Source: Pseudomonadota bacterium (GTDB taxonomy: Bacteria > Pseudomonadota > Alphaproteobacteria > Sphingomonadales > Sphingomonadaceae). Taken from it: 40,524 bases of DNA. The translations under genes and the position numbers were made by a program. The notes under the pieces were generated by a model. The model worked only from the letters and a program-made list of their open reading frames with translations. It made no database searches and had not been told where the DNA came from. The stretch lies in NCBI GenBank assembly GCA_963205175.1, contig CAUJIW010000033.1, positions 1 to 40,524 of the forward strand. Direction: 5' to 3'. Shown one piece after another: positions 6,860-15,384 of this stretch (position 1 is the stretch's first letter; every line of letters begins with the position of its first letter).

Positions 6860-6875
6860 GCTTACTCTCGTAAGC
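6860..6875. repeat. Short hairpin just upstream of tRNA-Leu
   Basis: GCTTAC-TCTC-GTAAGC has 6-bp arms with a 4-nt loop, 11 bp from the mature 5' end of the tRNA. It would lie in the 5' leader removed by RNase P. Role unknown. Confidence 0.4.
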
Positions 6876-6893
6876 GTTCAAGTGCGAGGCGGG

Positions 6894-6922
6894 TGGTTAG
6901 GGCCTCGTCAGGCGGTTGTCAA
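6894..6922 (-). promoter_or_regulatory. Candidate promoter of tRNA-Leu
   Basis: Reading the minus strand, a consensus -35 TTGACA (6922-6917) is followed after 17 bp by a weak -10 TAACCA (6899-6894). Transcription would start near 6887 and give a leader of about 40 nt. The -10 match is poor, so this is tentative. Confidence 0.35.
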
Positions 6923-6992
6923 TGGCCTGATGCTCAGGCAATAGACGCCGCAGTGATTTTTTCTGCTGGCGCGTTCAAGGAGGCGTCTCACG

Positions 6993-7940
6993 ATGGCGGG
7001 TGATCTTTACACGGTGTTCGGCGGCTCGGGCTTCATCGGCCGCTACGTGGTGCAGCAGCTGGCCGCCCGCGGCCACCGGGTGCGGGTGGCGGTGCGCAAC
7101 CCCAACCTGGCGCTGTTCCTCAAGCCCTCGGGCGCCGTCGGCCAGATCCAGCTGGTGCAGGCCAATGTCCGCAACGCCGAGTCGGTGGCGCGCGCCGTCG
7201 CCGGCGCTGACGGCGTGGTGAACCTGGTCGGCCTGCTCGCCGAAAGCGGCCACCAGACCTTCAAGGACGTGCAGGCCGAGGGCGCCGCCACCGTGGCCCG
7301 GGCCGCGGCCGCCGCCGGCGTGCGCGCCTTCGTGCAGATGTCGGCCATCGGCGCCGACGCCGCCTCGCCGGCCCGCTATGCCCGGACCAAGGCCGAGGCC
7401 GAGGCCGCGGTGCGCGCGGCACTGCCGCAGGCGACCATCCTGCGCCCCTCGGTGGTGTTCGGCCCGGAGGACGACTTCATCAACCGCTTCGCCAGGCTGG
7501 CCCGGATGCTGCCGGTGATGCCGGTGGTGGCGGGCGACACCCGCTTCCAGCCGGTCTATGTCGCCGATGTCGCCGCCGCCGTGGTGAGCGCGCTGGAGGC
7601 GCCCGCCGAGGTGGGTGGCCATGTTTTCGAGCTGGGCGGCCCGCGCACCTACACCATGCGCGACCTGCTGGCCTACATCCTCGACGAGGCGATGCTCGAC
7701 CGGCCGCTGGTCGAGGTGCCGATGGCCGCCGCCGGGCTGCTCGCCAGCCTCACCGGCTGGCTGCCGGGCGCGCCGCTGACCAGCGACCAGCTGCTGATGC
7801 TGGCGCGCGACAACGTGGTGTCGCCCACCAGCGCCGACCTGCGGGCGCTGGGCGTCAGCCCGACGCCGCTTGAGGCGATCGCGCCGAGCTACCTTGTGCA
7901 GTATCGCCCCAAGGGCCGGTTCTCGACCAAGGCCGCCTGA
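6993..7940 (+). CDS. NDUFA9-like NAD(P)-binding protein (atypical extended SDR, complex I-associated type)
   Basis: The 315-residue protein begins with a Rossmann nucleotide-binding motif VFGGSGFIGR (8-17) and has a YARTK (YxxxK) motif of the short-chain dehydrogenase superfamily in the middle. Overall it resembles the alphaproteobacterial relatives of the mitochondrial complex I subunit NDUFA9/39 kDa, in which the bound nucleotide is thought structural. A role in respiratory complex I is inferred from the family; no nuo genes are in the window. The start is supported by AAGGAGG about 10 bases upstream. It is followed after 73 bp by uppP on the same strand, an arrangement seen in related bacteria. 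Confidence 0.85.
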   Translation: MAGDLYTVFGGSGFIGRYVVQQLAARGHRVRVAVRNPNLALFLKPSGAVGQIQLVQANVRNAESVARAVAGADGVVNLVGLLAESGHQTFKDVQAEGAATVARAAAAAGVRAFVQMSAIGADAASPARYARTKAEAEAAVRAALPQATILRPSVVFGPEDDFINRFARLARMLPVMPVVAGDTRFQPVYVADVAAAVVSALEAPAEVGGHVFELGGPRTYTMRDLLAYILDEAMLDRPLVEVPMAAAGLLASLTGWLPGAPLTSDQLLMLARDNVVSPTSADLRALGVSPTPLEAIAPSYLVQYRPKGRFSTKAA

Positions 7941-8013
7941 ACCGCGGCCACCGGTCCGGCCACCCCACCACATCGCTGACGCGCGCCGCGCGCCAACCGA
8001 AGGAGACGCGCCG

Positions 8014-8820
8014 ATGGATCCGGCCCACCTGATCCAGGTCATTCTGCTGGGCATCCTGGAAGGACTGACCGAGTTCATCCCGGTCTCCTCCACCGGTCAT
8101 CTGGTGCTGGCCGACCACTTCATCGGTTTCCGTGATCCCGGCGGCACCTTCAAGATCGCCATCCAGCTCGGCGCCATCCTGGCGGTGTGCATCGCCTACC
8201 GCGACAAGCTGACCAGCGTCACCCGCGGGCTGGTGGCGCGCGAGCCGGACGCCTGGCGCTTCACCACCGTCGTGCTGCTGGGCTTCCTGCCCGCCATGGT
8301 GATCGGCGTCGTCGCCTACAAGAACATCAAGGCGCTGCTGGAGAACCCCTGGGGCGTCGCCTGGGCGCTGATCATCGGCGGCGTCGCCATCCTGGTGATC
8401 GAACGCATGGTGAAGCAGGTCCGCCACCACCGGGTCGAGGACTTCACCCCCGGCCTGGCGCTACGCATCGGCCTGGTGCAGTGCCTGGCGATGATCCCCG
8501 GCGTGTCGCGCTCGGGCGCCACCATCATGGGCGCACTGCTGATGGGGGTGGAGCGACGCACGGCGGCGGAATACTCCTTCTTCCTCGCCATCCCGACCAT
8601 GGCCGCCGCCACCGTCTACGACCTCTACAAGCACCGCGACCTGCTGAGCCTCGACGACGGCGCCGGCATCGCGCTGGGTTTCGTCACCGCCTTCCTGGCG
8701 GCGCTGGTGGTGGTCAAGGCGCTGGTCGCCTTCGTCAGCCGGCACGGCTTCGCCCCCTTCGCCTGGTACCGAATCGTCGTCGGCGGTCTGGCACTGGCGG
8801 CGCTGTCGCTGGGGCATTAA
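8014..8820 (+). CDS. uppP: Undecaprenyl-diphosphate phosphatase
   Basis: This inner-membrane enzyme recycles undecaprenyl diphosphate to the monophosphate lipid carrier for peptidoglycan and other envelope polymers, and gives basal bacitracin resistance. The 268 residues carry the BacA/UppP signatures: EGLTEFIPVSSTGHL (16-30) with the paired glutamates, and PGVSRSGAT (162-170). Several hydrophobic helices cover most of the chain. ATG 8014 has GAAGGAG 8 bases upstream; a longer in-frame opening from 7870 overlaps the preceding gene and has no family-like sequence. It probably shares a transcript with the NDUFA9-like gene. Confidence 0.96.
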   Translation: MDPAHLIQVILLGILEGLTEFIPVSSTGHLVLADHFIGFRDPGGTFKIAIQLGAILAVCIAYRDKLTSVTRGLVAREPDAWRFTTVVLLGFLPAMVIGVVAYKNIKALLENPWGVAWALIIGGVAILVIERMVKQVRHHRVEDFTPGLALRIGLVQCLAMIPGVSRSGATIMGALLMGVERRTAAEYSFFLAIPTMAAATVYDLYKHRDLLSLDDGAGIALGFVTAFLAALVVVKALVAFVSRHGFAPFAWYRIVVGGLALAALSLGH

Positions 8821-9061
8821 GTCCGAATCGGTATTAAAAATGGAGTGAAGCGGACCAAATACCCCTGATAACGACTTGCGACTGACAATGACGTCGGTCC
8901 GGCCAGCCCAAATAAGTCATCATTACTGCCTCAAATCCGATTTTCCGCTGGCATCCCGCCCCAGCCTGATGTAGCAAGCTTCCGTGGCGACGTGCCGTCG
9001 CGCGCGCCACCACATGCTTGTCATCACCCGCCGGCCCGTCCGGCCGCCCAGGAGGCCCACC
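8821..9061. other. uppP-gltD intergenic region
   Basis: This 241-bp spacer has a more AT-rich part at about 8830-8945, and likely holds the gltDB promoter. No convincing -24/-12 sigma-54 site or clear -35/-10 pair was found by eye, and no strong terminator for uppP. Confidence 0.4.
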
Positions 9062-10504
9062 ATGGCGGAACAGAAGATGCTGAAGTTCGTCAGTGTCACG
9101 CAGGCCTACCCCGAGAAACGGGGCGCCGACGAACGGGCGGGCGATTTCCAGGAAATCTATCGCGGCTATGCGCTGGCGAAAGCCGAGGAGCAGGCCAGCC
9201 GCTGCTCCCAGTGCGGCGTGCCGTTCTGCTCGGTGCATTGTCCGCTGGGCAACAACATCCCCGACTGGCTGAAGCTCACCGCCGAGGGACGGCTGGAGGA
9301 GGCCTACGAGGTTTCCGCCGCCACCAACTCGATGCCGGAGATCTGCGGCCGCATCTGCCCGCAGGACCGGCTGTGCGAGGGCAACTGCGTCATCGAGAAG
9401 GACTTCAACTCGGTCACCATCGGCTCGGTGGAGAAGTTCCTCACCGACAACGCCTGGCAACAGGGCTGGGTGAAGCCGCTGGTGCCGCTGGCGGACCGTT
9501 CGGGCCAGTCGGTGGCCATCATCGGCGCCGGCCCCGCCGGTCTGGCGGCGGCCGAACAGCTGCGGCTCAAGGGCTACAACGTCCACGTCTATGACCGCCA
9601 CGACCGCGCCGGCGGGCTGCTGATCTATGGCATCCCCGGCTTCAAGCTGGAGAAGGACGTCGTCGAACGGCGCACCCGCCGGCTCATCGAGGGCGGCGTG
9701 GTGTTCCACCTCGGCTTCGCCGTCGGCCGCGACGCGACGCTGGCCGAGCTGCGCGACCGCCACGACGCGGTGCTGGTGGCGACCGGCGTCTACAAGGCGC
9801 GCGACATCAAGGCGCCGGGCTCGGGGCTCGACGGCGTGGTGGCGGCACTCGACTATCTCACCACCGCCAACAAGGTGGGGCTGGGCGACACGGTGGCCGC
9901 CTATGACTCCGGCGCGCTGAACGCGCGCGGCAAGCATGTGGTGGTGATCGGCGGCGGCGACACCGCCATGGACTGCGTGCGCACCGCCATCCGTCAGGGC
10001 GCGACCTCGGTGAAGTGTCTCTACCGCCGCGACCGGGAGAATATGCCCGGCTCGCAGCGCGAGGTGAAGAACGCCGAGGAGGAAGGCGTCGAGTTCATCT
10101 GGCTGGCCGCCCCCGAGGCCTTCCACGGCACCGACCGGGTGGAGGCGGTGCAGGCCCACCGGATGCGGCTGGGCGCGCCGGACGCCAGCGGCCGCCGGTC
10201 GCCGGAGCCGGAACCCGGTTCCAGCTTCACCCTGCCCGCCGACATGGTGGTCAAGGCGCTGGGCTTCGACGCCGAGGATCTGCCGAGCCTGTTCGGCACC
10301 GGCGAGCTGGGCGTCACCCGCTGGGGCACCCTGCGCATCGACCACAAGACGCAGATGACCAACCTCGACGGCGTGTTCGCCGCTGGCGACATCGTGCGCG
10401 GCGCCAGCCTGGTGGTGTGGGCGATCCGCGACGGCCGCGAGGCCGCAGCCGCCATGCACCGCTATCTGGTGGCGCAGGCCGCCAAGGCGCCGGCGGCCGC
10501 CTGA
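9062..10504 (+). CDS. gltD: Glutamate synthase (NADPH), small subunit
   Basis: The small subunit of NADPH-GOGAT passes electrons from NADPH through FAD and iron-sulfur clusters to the large subunit, which makes glutamate from glutamine and 2-oxoglutarate. In 480 residues one sees two N-terminal cysteine groups (C48, C51, C56, C60 and C95, C99, C105, C109), the FAD-binding IIGAGPAG (153-160) and the NADPH-binding VIGGGDTAMDC (295-305). The C-terminus has the FAD-contact GVFAAGDIVRG. ATG 9062 has AGGAGG 7 bases upstream; an earlier in-frame ATG at 8984 adds an arginine-rich, unlikely N-terminus. It lies 64 bp before gltB on the same strand, so the order is gltD-gltB, the reverse of the E. coli operon. 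Confidence 0.96.
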   Translation: MAEQKMLKFVSVTQAYPEKRGADERAGDFQEIYRGYALAKAEEQASRCSQCGVPFCSVHCPLGNNIPDWLKLTAEGRLEEAYEVSAATNSMPEICGRICPQDRLCEGNCVIEKDFNSVTIGSVEKFLTDNAWQQGWVKPLVPLADRSGQSVAIIGAGPAGLAAAEQLRLKGYNVHVYDRHDRAGGLLIYGIPGFKLEKDVVERRTRRLIEGGVVFHLGFAVGRDATLAELRDRHDAVLVATGVYKARDIKAPGSGLDGVVAALDYLTTANKVGLGDTVAAYDSGALNARGKHVVVIGGGDTAMDCVRTAIRQGATSVKCLYRRDRENMPGSQREVKNAEEEGVEFIWLAAPEAFHGTDRVEAVQAHRMRLGAPDASGRRSPEPEPGSSFTLPADMVVKALGFDAEDLPSLFGTGELGVTRWGTLRIDHKTQMTNLDGVFAAGDIVRGASLVVWAIRDGREAAAAMHRYLVAQAAKAPAAA

Positions 10505-10568
10505 GGCGCCGTCGCCCGCGCCCCCGGCAACCGACCGACCGATTTTCCCGTCCCCGAAGGAGGGTGAC

Positions 10569-13500
10569 ATGACCGAACAGACCGATATCGTTTCCTGGAT
10601 GGCCGCCGAGCGGGCTCGGTTGCAGCACGAGGGGCTGTACCGCGCCGACGAGGAGCACGACTCCTGCGGCGTCGGCCTGGTGGCCGCCCTCGACGGCAAG
10701 CCGTCGCGCCGGGTGGTGACGGCGGCGATCGACGCACTGAAGGCGGTGTGGCATCGCGGCGCGGTGGATGCCGACGGCAAGACCGGCGACGGCGCCGGCA
10801 TCCATGTCGAGATTCCGCGTGCCTTCTTCGAGGAGCATATCGAGCGCACAGGCCACGCCCCCAAGCCGGGGTTGATCGCGGTCGGCCAGGTGTTCATGCC
10901 GCGCACCAACCTCGGCGACCAGGAGTCCTGCCGGCAGATCGTCGAGACCGAGATCATCGACGCCGGCTACGAAATCTACGGCTGGCGCCAGGTGCCGGTC
11001 GACACCTCGGTGATCGGCGAGAAGGCGGCGCTGTCGCGCCCGGAGATCGAGCAGATCCTGCTGTGCAACCCGCGCGACGACGAGGACGCGGCGGCCTTCG
11101 AACGCACCCTCTATCTGATCCGCCGGCGCATCGAGAAGAAGATCATCGCGGCACAGATCTCGGGCTTCTACATCTGCTCGCTGTCGTGCCGGTCGATCAT
11201 CTACAAGGGTCTGTTCCTCGCCCAGGAACTGTCGGTGTTCTACCCGGACCTGCAGGACGAGCGCTTCGTCTCGCGTTTCGCCATCTACCACCAGCGCTAT
11301 TCCACCAACACCTTCCCGCAGTGGTGGCTGGCCCAGCCGTTCCGCATGGTCGCCCACAATGGCGAGATCAACACCATCCGCGGCAACGCCAACTGGATGA
11401 AGAGCCATGAAATCCGCATGGCCAGCCTGAGCTTCGGCGAGCATTCCGAGGACATCAAGCCGATCATCCCCGCCGGCGCCTCCGACACCGCCGCCTTCGA
11501 CGCGGTGTTCGAGGCGATCGTGCGCGCCGGCCGCGACGCGCCGACCACCAAGCTGATGATGGTGCCGGAGAGCTGGACCAAGAAGACCTCGATGCCGGAC
11601 GCCCACCGGCACATGTACGCCTTCTTCAATTCGGTGATGGAGCCATGGGACGGCCCGGCGGCGCTGGCCATGACCGACGGCCGCTGGGTGGTGGCTGGCA
11701 TGGACCGCAACGCCCTGCGGCCGATGCGCTACACCATCACCCAGGACGGCGTGCTGATCGTCGGCTCGGAAGCCGGCATGGTGCAGGTGCCGGAGAACAG
11801 CGTGCGCGAGAAGGGCCGGCTGGGCCCGGGCCGGATGATCGCCGTCGACCTCGACGAGGGCCGTTTCTACAACGACCTGGCGATCAAGGACCGCATCGCC
11901 GCCGCCCAGCCCTATGCCGACTGGGTGCAGGACTTCAAGACCATGGAGGACGTGCTGCCGCCGGGCTTCCGCAAGCCGGCGACGTTCAGCCGCGACGAGC
12001 TGCGCCGTCGCCAGGTCGCCGCCGGCATCACGCTGGAGGATCTGGAGCTGATCCTCCACCCGATGGCCGAGGACGGCAAGGAGGCGGTCGGCTCGATGGG
12101 TGACGACACGCCGCTGGCGGTCATCTCCGACAACCCGCGCTGCCTGAGCCACTTCTTCCGGCAGAATTTCAGCCAGGTCACCAATCCGCCGATCGACAGC
12201 CTGCGCGAGGACCGGGTGATGAGCCTGAAGACGCGCTTCGGCAATTTCGCCAACGTGCTCGACCGCGACGCCCGCCAGCCCGACGTGATGGTGCTGGACA
12301 GCCCGGTGCTGCTCAACGGCGAATGGGAAAAGCTGATCGAACACTTCGGCGACAACGCCCAGGTGATCGACTGCACCTTCGAGGCCGGCGCCGGACCGGA
12401 GGCGCTGAAGGCCGCCATCGCCCGCATCCGCACCGAGGCGGAGCTGGCGGTGCGCTCGGGCAAGAGCCAGCTGTTCCTCACCGACGAGCTGGTGTCGGCG
12501 AGCCGCGTCGCCATCCCGATGATCCTCGCCGCCGCCGGCGTGCACACCAGCCTGGTGCGCAAGGGTCTGCGCACCTTCGCCTCCATCAACGTGCGCTCCG
12601 CCGAATGCATGGACACCCACTATTTCGCGGTGCTGATCGGCGTCGGCGCCACCACCGTCAACGCCTACCTGACGCACGAGGCGATCGCCGACCGCCATGC
12701 CCGTGGCCTGTTCGGCGACCTCGACCTTGAGGACTGCGTGCGGCGCTACCGCAAGGCGATCAACGACGGCCTGCTGAAAATCATGGCCAAGATGGGCATC
12801 GCGGTGATCTCGTCCTACCGTGGCGGCTACAACTTCGAGGCGGTCGGCCTGTCGCGCGCGCTGGTCAACGAATTCTTCCCCGGCATGCCGAGCAAGATTT
12901 CCGGCATGGGCCTGAACTCGATCCACCGCAATGTCACCGAGAAGCACGAGAAAGCCTTCAACGAGGACGTGGTGGCACTGCCGGTGGGCGGCCTCTACCG
13001 CTACCGCGCCAGGGGCGAGCTGCACGCCTATCAGGGCCAGCTCATCCATCTGCTGCAGCAGGCGGTCGCCACCGACAGCTATTCCACCTACCTGCAATTC
13101 TCGCGCGGCATCCGTGACATGCCGCCGGTATCGCTGCGCGACCTGCTGGAGTTCAACTGGTCGAAGACGCCGGTGGCGCTGGAGGAAGTGGAGTCGATCA
13201 CCGAGATCCGCAAGCGCTTCATCACGCCGGGCATGAGCCTCGGCGCGCTGTCGCCGGAGGCGCACGAGACGCTGACCATCGCCATGAACCGCATCGGCGC
13301 CAAGTCGGTGTCGGGCGAGGGCGGCGAGGACAGCGCCCGCTACCAGCCCTACGACAACGGCGACAACGCCAATTCGCCGATCAAGCAGGTGGCCTCCGGC
13401 CGCTTCGGCGTGACGGCGGAATATCTCAACGCCTGCGAGGAGCTGGAGATCAAGGTCGCCCAGGGCGCCAAGCCCGGCGAGGGCGGCCAGCTGCCCGGCT

Positions 13501-15122
13501 TCAAGGTGACCGAGATGATCGCCCGCCTGCGCCACTCGACGCCCGGCGTGACGCTGATCTCGCCGCCGCCGCACCACGACATCTACTCGATCGAGGACCT
13601 CGCCCAGCTCATCTACGACCTGAAGCAGATCAACCCCGACGCGCGGGTGTGCGTGAAGCTGGTGTCGTCGGCGGGCATCGGCACCGTGGCGGCCGGCGTC
13701 GCCAAGGCCCATGCCGACGTGATTCTGGTCTCCGGCCACGTCGGCGGCACCGGCGCCAGTCCGCAGACCTCGGTCAAATACGCCGGCACGCCGTGGGAGA
13801 TGGGGCTGTCGGAGGTCAACCAGGTGCTCACCCTCAACGGGCTGCGCCACCGGGTGAAGCTGCGCACCGACGGCGGCCTCAAGACCGGCCGCGACATCGT
13901 CATGGCCGCCATCCTCGGCGCCGAGGAATTCGGCATCGGCACGCTGAGCCTGGTCGCCATGGGCTGCATCATGGTCCGCCAGTGCCATGCCAACACCTGC
14001 CCGGTGGGTGTGTGCACCCAGGACGAGGCGCTGCGGCGCAAGTTCGACGGCTCGCCGGAGAAGGTCATCAACCTGATGACCTTCATCGCCGAGGAAGTGC
14101 GCGAGATTCTCGCCCGGCTGGGCGCCCGCACGCTCGACGAGATCGTCGGCCGCACCGAGCTGCTGCGCCAGATCAGCCGGGGCGCCGAGCATCTCGACGA
14201 CCTCGACCTCAACCCGATTCTCGCCAAGGTCGACGCCGCGCCGGACAAGCGGCGGTTCAACATCCCGACCCACCGCAACCCGGTACCGGACACGCTGGAC
14301 GCCCAGATGCTGGTGGACGCGCGCGCGGTGTTCGAACGCGGCGAGAAGATGCAGCTGACCTATTCGGTGCGCAACACCATGCGCGCCATCGGCACCCGCT
14401 TCTCCAGCCATCTGACCCGCAAGTTCGGCATGAAGGGGTTGAAGCCCGGCCATGTGACGGTGCGGCTGCGCGGCACCTGCGGCCAGTCGCTGGGCGCCTT
14501 CGCGGTGCAGGGTCTGAAGCTGGAAGTGTTCGGCGACGCCAACGACTATGTCGGCAAGGGGCTGTCGGGCGCCACCATCGTCGTGCGGCCGATGGTGTCG
14601 AGCCCGCTGGAGACGCAGGACAACACCATCATCGGCAACACCGTGCTCTACGGCGCCACCGCCGGCCGGCTGTTCGCCGCCGGCCAGGCCGGCGAGCGCT
14701 TCGCGGTGCGCAACTCCGGCGCGGTCGTGGTGGTGGAAGGCTGCGGCGCCAACGGCTGTGAGTACATGACCGGCGGCACGGCGGTGATTCTCGGCAGCGT
14801 CGGCGACAATTTCGCGGCCGGCATGACCGGCGGCATGGCCTACATCTACGACCGCGACGACGACTTCGCCCACCGCGTCAACGACGAGTCGGTGGTCTAT
14901 CAGCGGCTGGCCTCGGCCCACTGGGAGGCCGAGCTGAAGGCGCTGATCGAGGAGCATGTGCGCGAGACCGCCTCGAAGTGGGCCTACAACCTGCTCGCCA
15001 ACTGGGACCGCGAGCGGCTGAAGTTCTGGCAGGTCTGCCCGAAGGAGATGGTCAGCCGCATCCCGCAGCCGCTCAGCGACACCAGCCCTGACGCCAGTCC
15101 GTCAGTGCGCCAGCCCGCCTGA
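10569..15122 (+). CDS. gltB: Glutamate synthase (NADPH), large subunit
   Basis: The 1,517-residue large subunit has the usual four regions. The N-terminal class II glutaminase domain follows a short propeptide, with the probable nucleophile Cys33 in EEHDSCGVG. Then come a central domain and the FMN-binding synthase barrel. The 3Fe-4S cysteines C1133, C1139 and C1144 lie in GCIMVRQCHANTCPVGVC. Last is the C-terminal beta-helix with glycine-rich repeats such as GCGANGCEYMTGG. Ammonia released from glutamine is channelled to the FMN site to aminate 2-oxoglutarate. GAAGGAGGGTGAC directly precedes ATG 10569. It is cotranscribed with gltD and converges with the fds operon 31 bp further on. Confidence 0.97.
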   Translation: MTEQTDIVSWMAAERARLQHEGLYRADEEHDSCGVGLVAALDGKPSRRVVTAAIDALKAVWHRGAVDADGKTGDGAGIHVEIPRAFFEEHIERTGHAPKPGLIAVGQVFMPRTNLGDQESCRQIVETEIIDAGYEIYGWRQVPVDTSVIGEKAALSRPEIEQILLCNPRDDEDAAAFERTLYLIRRRIEKKIIAAQISGFYICSLSCRSIIYKGLFLAQELSVFYPDLQDERFVSRFAIYHQRYSTNTFPQWWLAQPFRMVAHNGEINTIRGNANWMKSHEIRMASLSFGEHSEDIKPIIPAGASDTAAFDAVFEAIVRAGRDAPTTKLMMVPESWTKKTSMPDAHRHMYAFFNSVMEPWDGPAALAMTDGRWVVAGMDRNALRPMRYTITQDGVLIVGSEAGMVQVPENSVREKGRLGPGRMIAVDLDEGRFYNDLAIKDRIAAAQPYADWVQDFKTMEDVLPPGFRKPATFSRDELRRRQVAAGITLEDLELILHPMAEDGKEAVGSMGDDTPLAVISDNPRCLSHFFRQNFSQVTNPPIDSLREDRVMSLKTRFGNFANVLDRDARQPDVMVLDSPVLLNGEWEKLIEHFGDNAQVIDCTFEAGAGPEALKAAIARIRTEAELAVRSGKSQLFLTDELVSASRVAIPMILAAAGVHTSLVRKGLRTFASINVRSAECMDTHYFAVLIGVGATTVNAYLTHEAIADRHARGLFGDLDLEDCVRRYRKAINDGLLKIMAKMGIAVISSYRGGYNFEAVGLSRALVNEFFPGMPSKISGMGLNSIHRNVTEKHEKAFNEDVVALPVGGLYRYRARGELHAYQGQLIHLLQQAVATDSYSTYLQFSRGIRDMPPVSLRDLLEFNWSKTPVALEEVESITEIRKRFITPGMSLGALSPEAHETLTIAMNRIGAKSVSGEGGEDSARYQPYDNGDNANSPIKQVASGRFGVTAEYLNACEELEIKVAQGAKPGEGGQLPGFKVTEMIARLRHSTPGVTLISPPPHHDIYSIEDLAQLIYDLKQINPDARVCVKLVSSAGIGTVAAGVAKAHADVILVSGHVGGTGASPQTSVKYAGTPWEMGLSEVNQVLTLNGLRHRVKLRTDGGLKTGRDIVMAAILGAEEFGIGTLSLVAMGCIMVRQCHANTCPVGVCTQDEALRRKFDGSPEKVINLMTFIAEEVREILARLGARTLDEIVGRTELLRQISRGAEHLDDLDLNPILAKVDAAPDKRRFNIPTHRNPVPDTLDAQMLVDARAVFERGEKMQLTYSVRNTMRAIGTRFSSHLTRKFGMKGLKPGHVTVRLRGTCGQSLGAFAVQGLKLEVFGDANDYVGKGLSGATIVVRPMVSSPLETQDNTIIGNTVLYGATAGRLFAAGQAGERFAVRNSGAVVVVEGCGANGCEYMTGGTAVILGSVGDNFAAGMTGGMAYIYDRDDDFAHRVNDESVVYQRLASAHWEAELKALIEEHVRETASKWAYNLLANWDRERLKFWQVCPKEMVSRIPQPLSDTSPDASPSVRQPA

Positions 15123-15139
15123 GTCGCACCGCCCCGGTC

Positions 15140-15153
15140 CCCTCGTCCGAGGG
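15140..15153. terminator. Weak inverted repeat between convergent gltB and fdsD
   Basis: CCCTCG-TC-CGAGGG lies in the 31-bp space between the two stop codons. A stem of about 5 bp with a 4-nt loop could help end transcription from both sides, but there is no U-tract. Confidence 0.25.
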
Positions 15154-15357
15154 CTAGGCGGCGGCGAGCCTGGTCACGGCGGCGGCGGCGATCGGCGACA
15201 GGGCCGCCCGGTCGACGGCGAGCAGGGCCGCGCGCATGCGCGGATCCCAGAACTGCCGGATGTGATCGGCGGTGGCGGCGGCGGCCGCCGCCTCGCCCCG
15301 AACAGCGAGGTTGCGGGCGATCTGGTTGGCCATGCGGATCAGGCGTTCGTTGTCCAT
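15154..15357 (-). CDS. fdsD: NAD-dependent formate dehydrogenase, delta subunit
   Basis: This 67-residue protein matches the small delta subunit of soluble molybdenum formate dehydrogenases: an N-terminal LIRMANQIARNLA helix followed by the conserved ADHIRQFWDPRMRAALL (about 30-46). FdsD is required for activity of the R. capsulatus-type enzyme, and is thought to help cofactor insertion or assembly. It is the last gene of the operon, 27 bp after fdsA. In many relatives fdsC (the FdhD-like sulfurtransferase) lies between fdsA and fdsD; here it is absent. Confidence 0.9.
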   Translation of the reverse strand: MDNERLIRMANQIARNLAVRGEAAAAAATADHIRQFWDPRMRAALLAVDRAALSPIAAAAVTRLAAA

Positions 15358-15384
15358 CAGGCGTGCTCCCTCGACCGCCGTCCG

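Noticed and set aside
8821..9061. Sigma-54 promoter before gltDB
   Set aside because: A TGGCAT at about 8948 has no TTGC box at the proper distance.
10314..14957. Very long minus-strand open frame of about 1,547 codons opposite gltB
   Set aside because: It is antisense to the clearly conserved gltB, rich in His, Arg, Gly and Ala as expected from a reversed high-GC gene, and has no family-like motifs.
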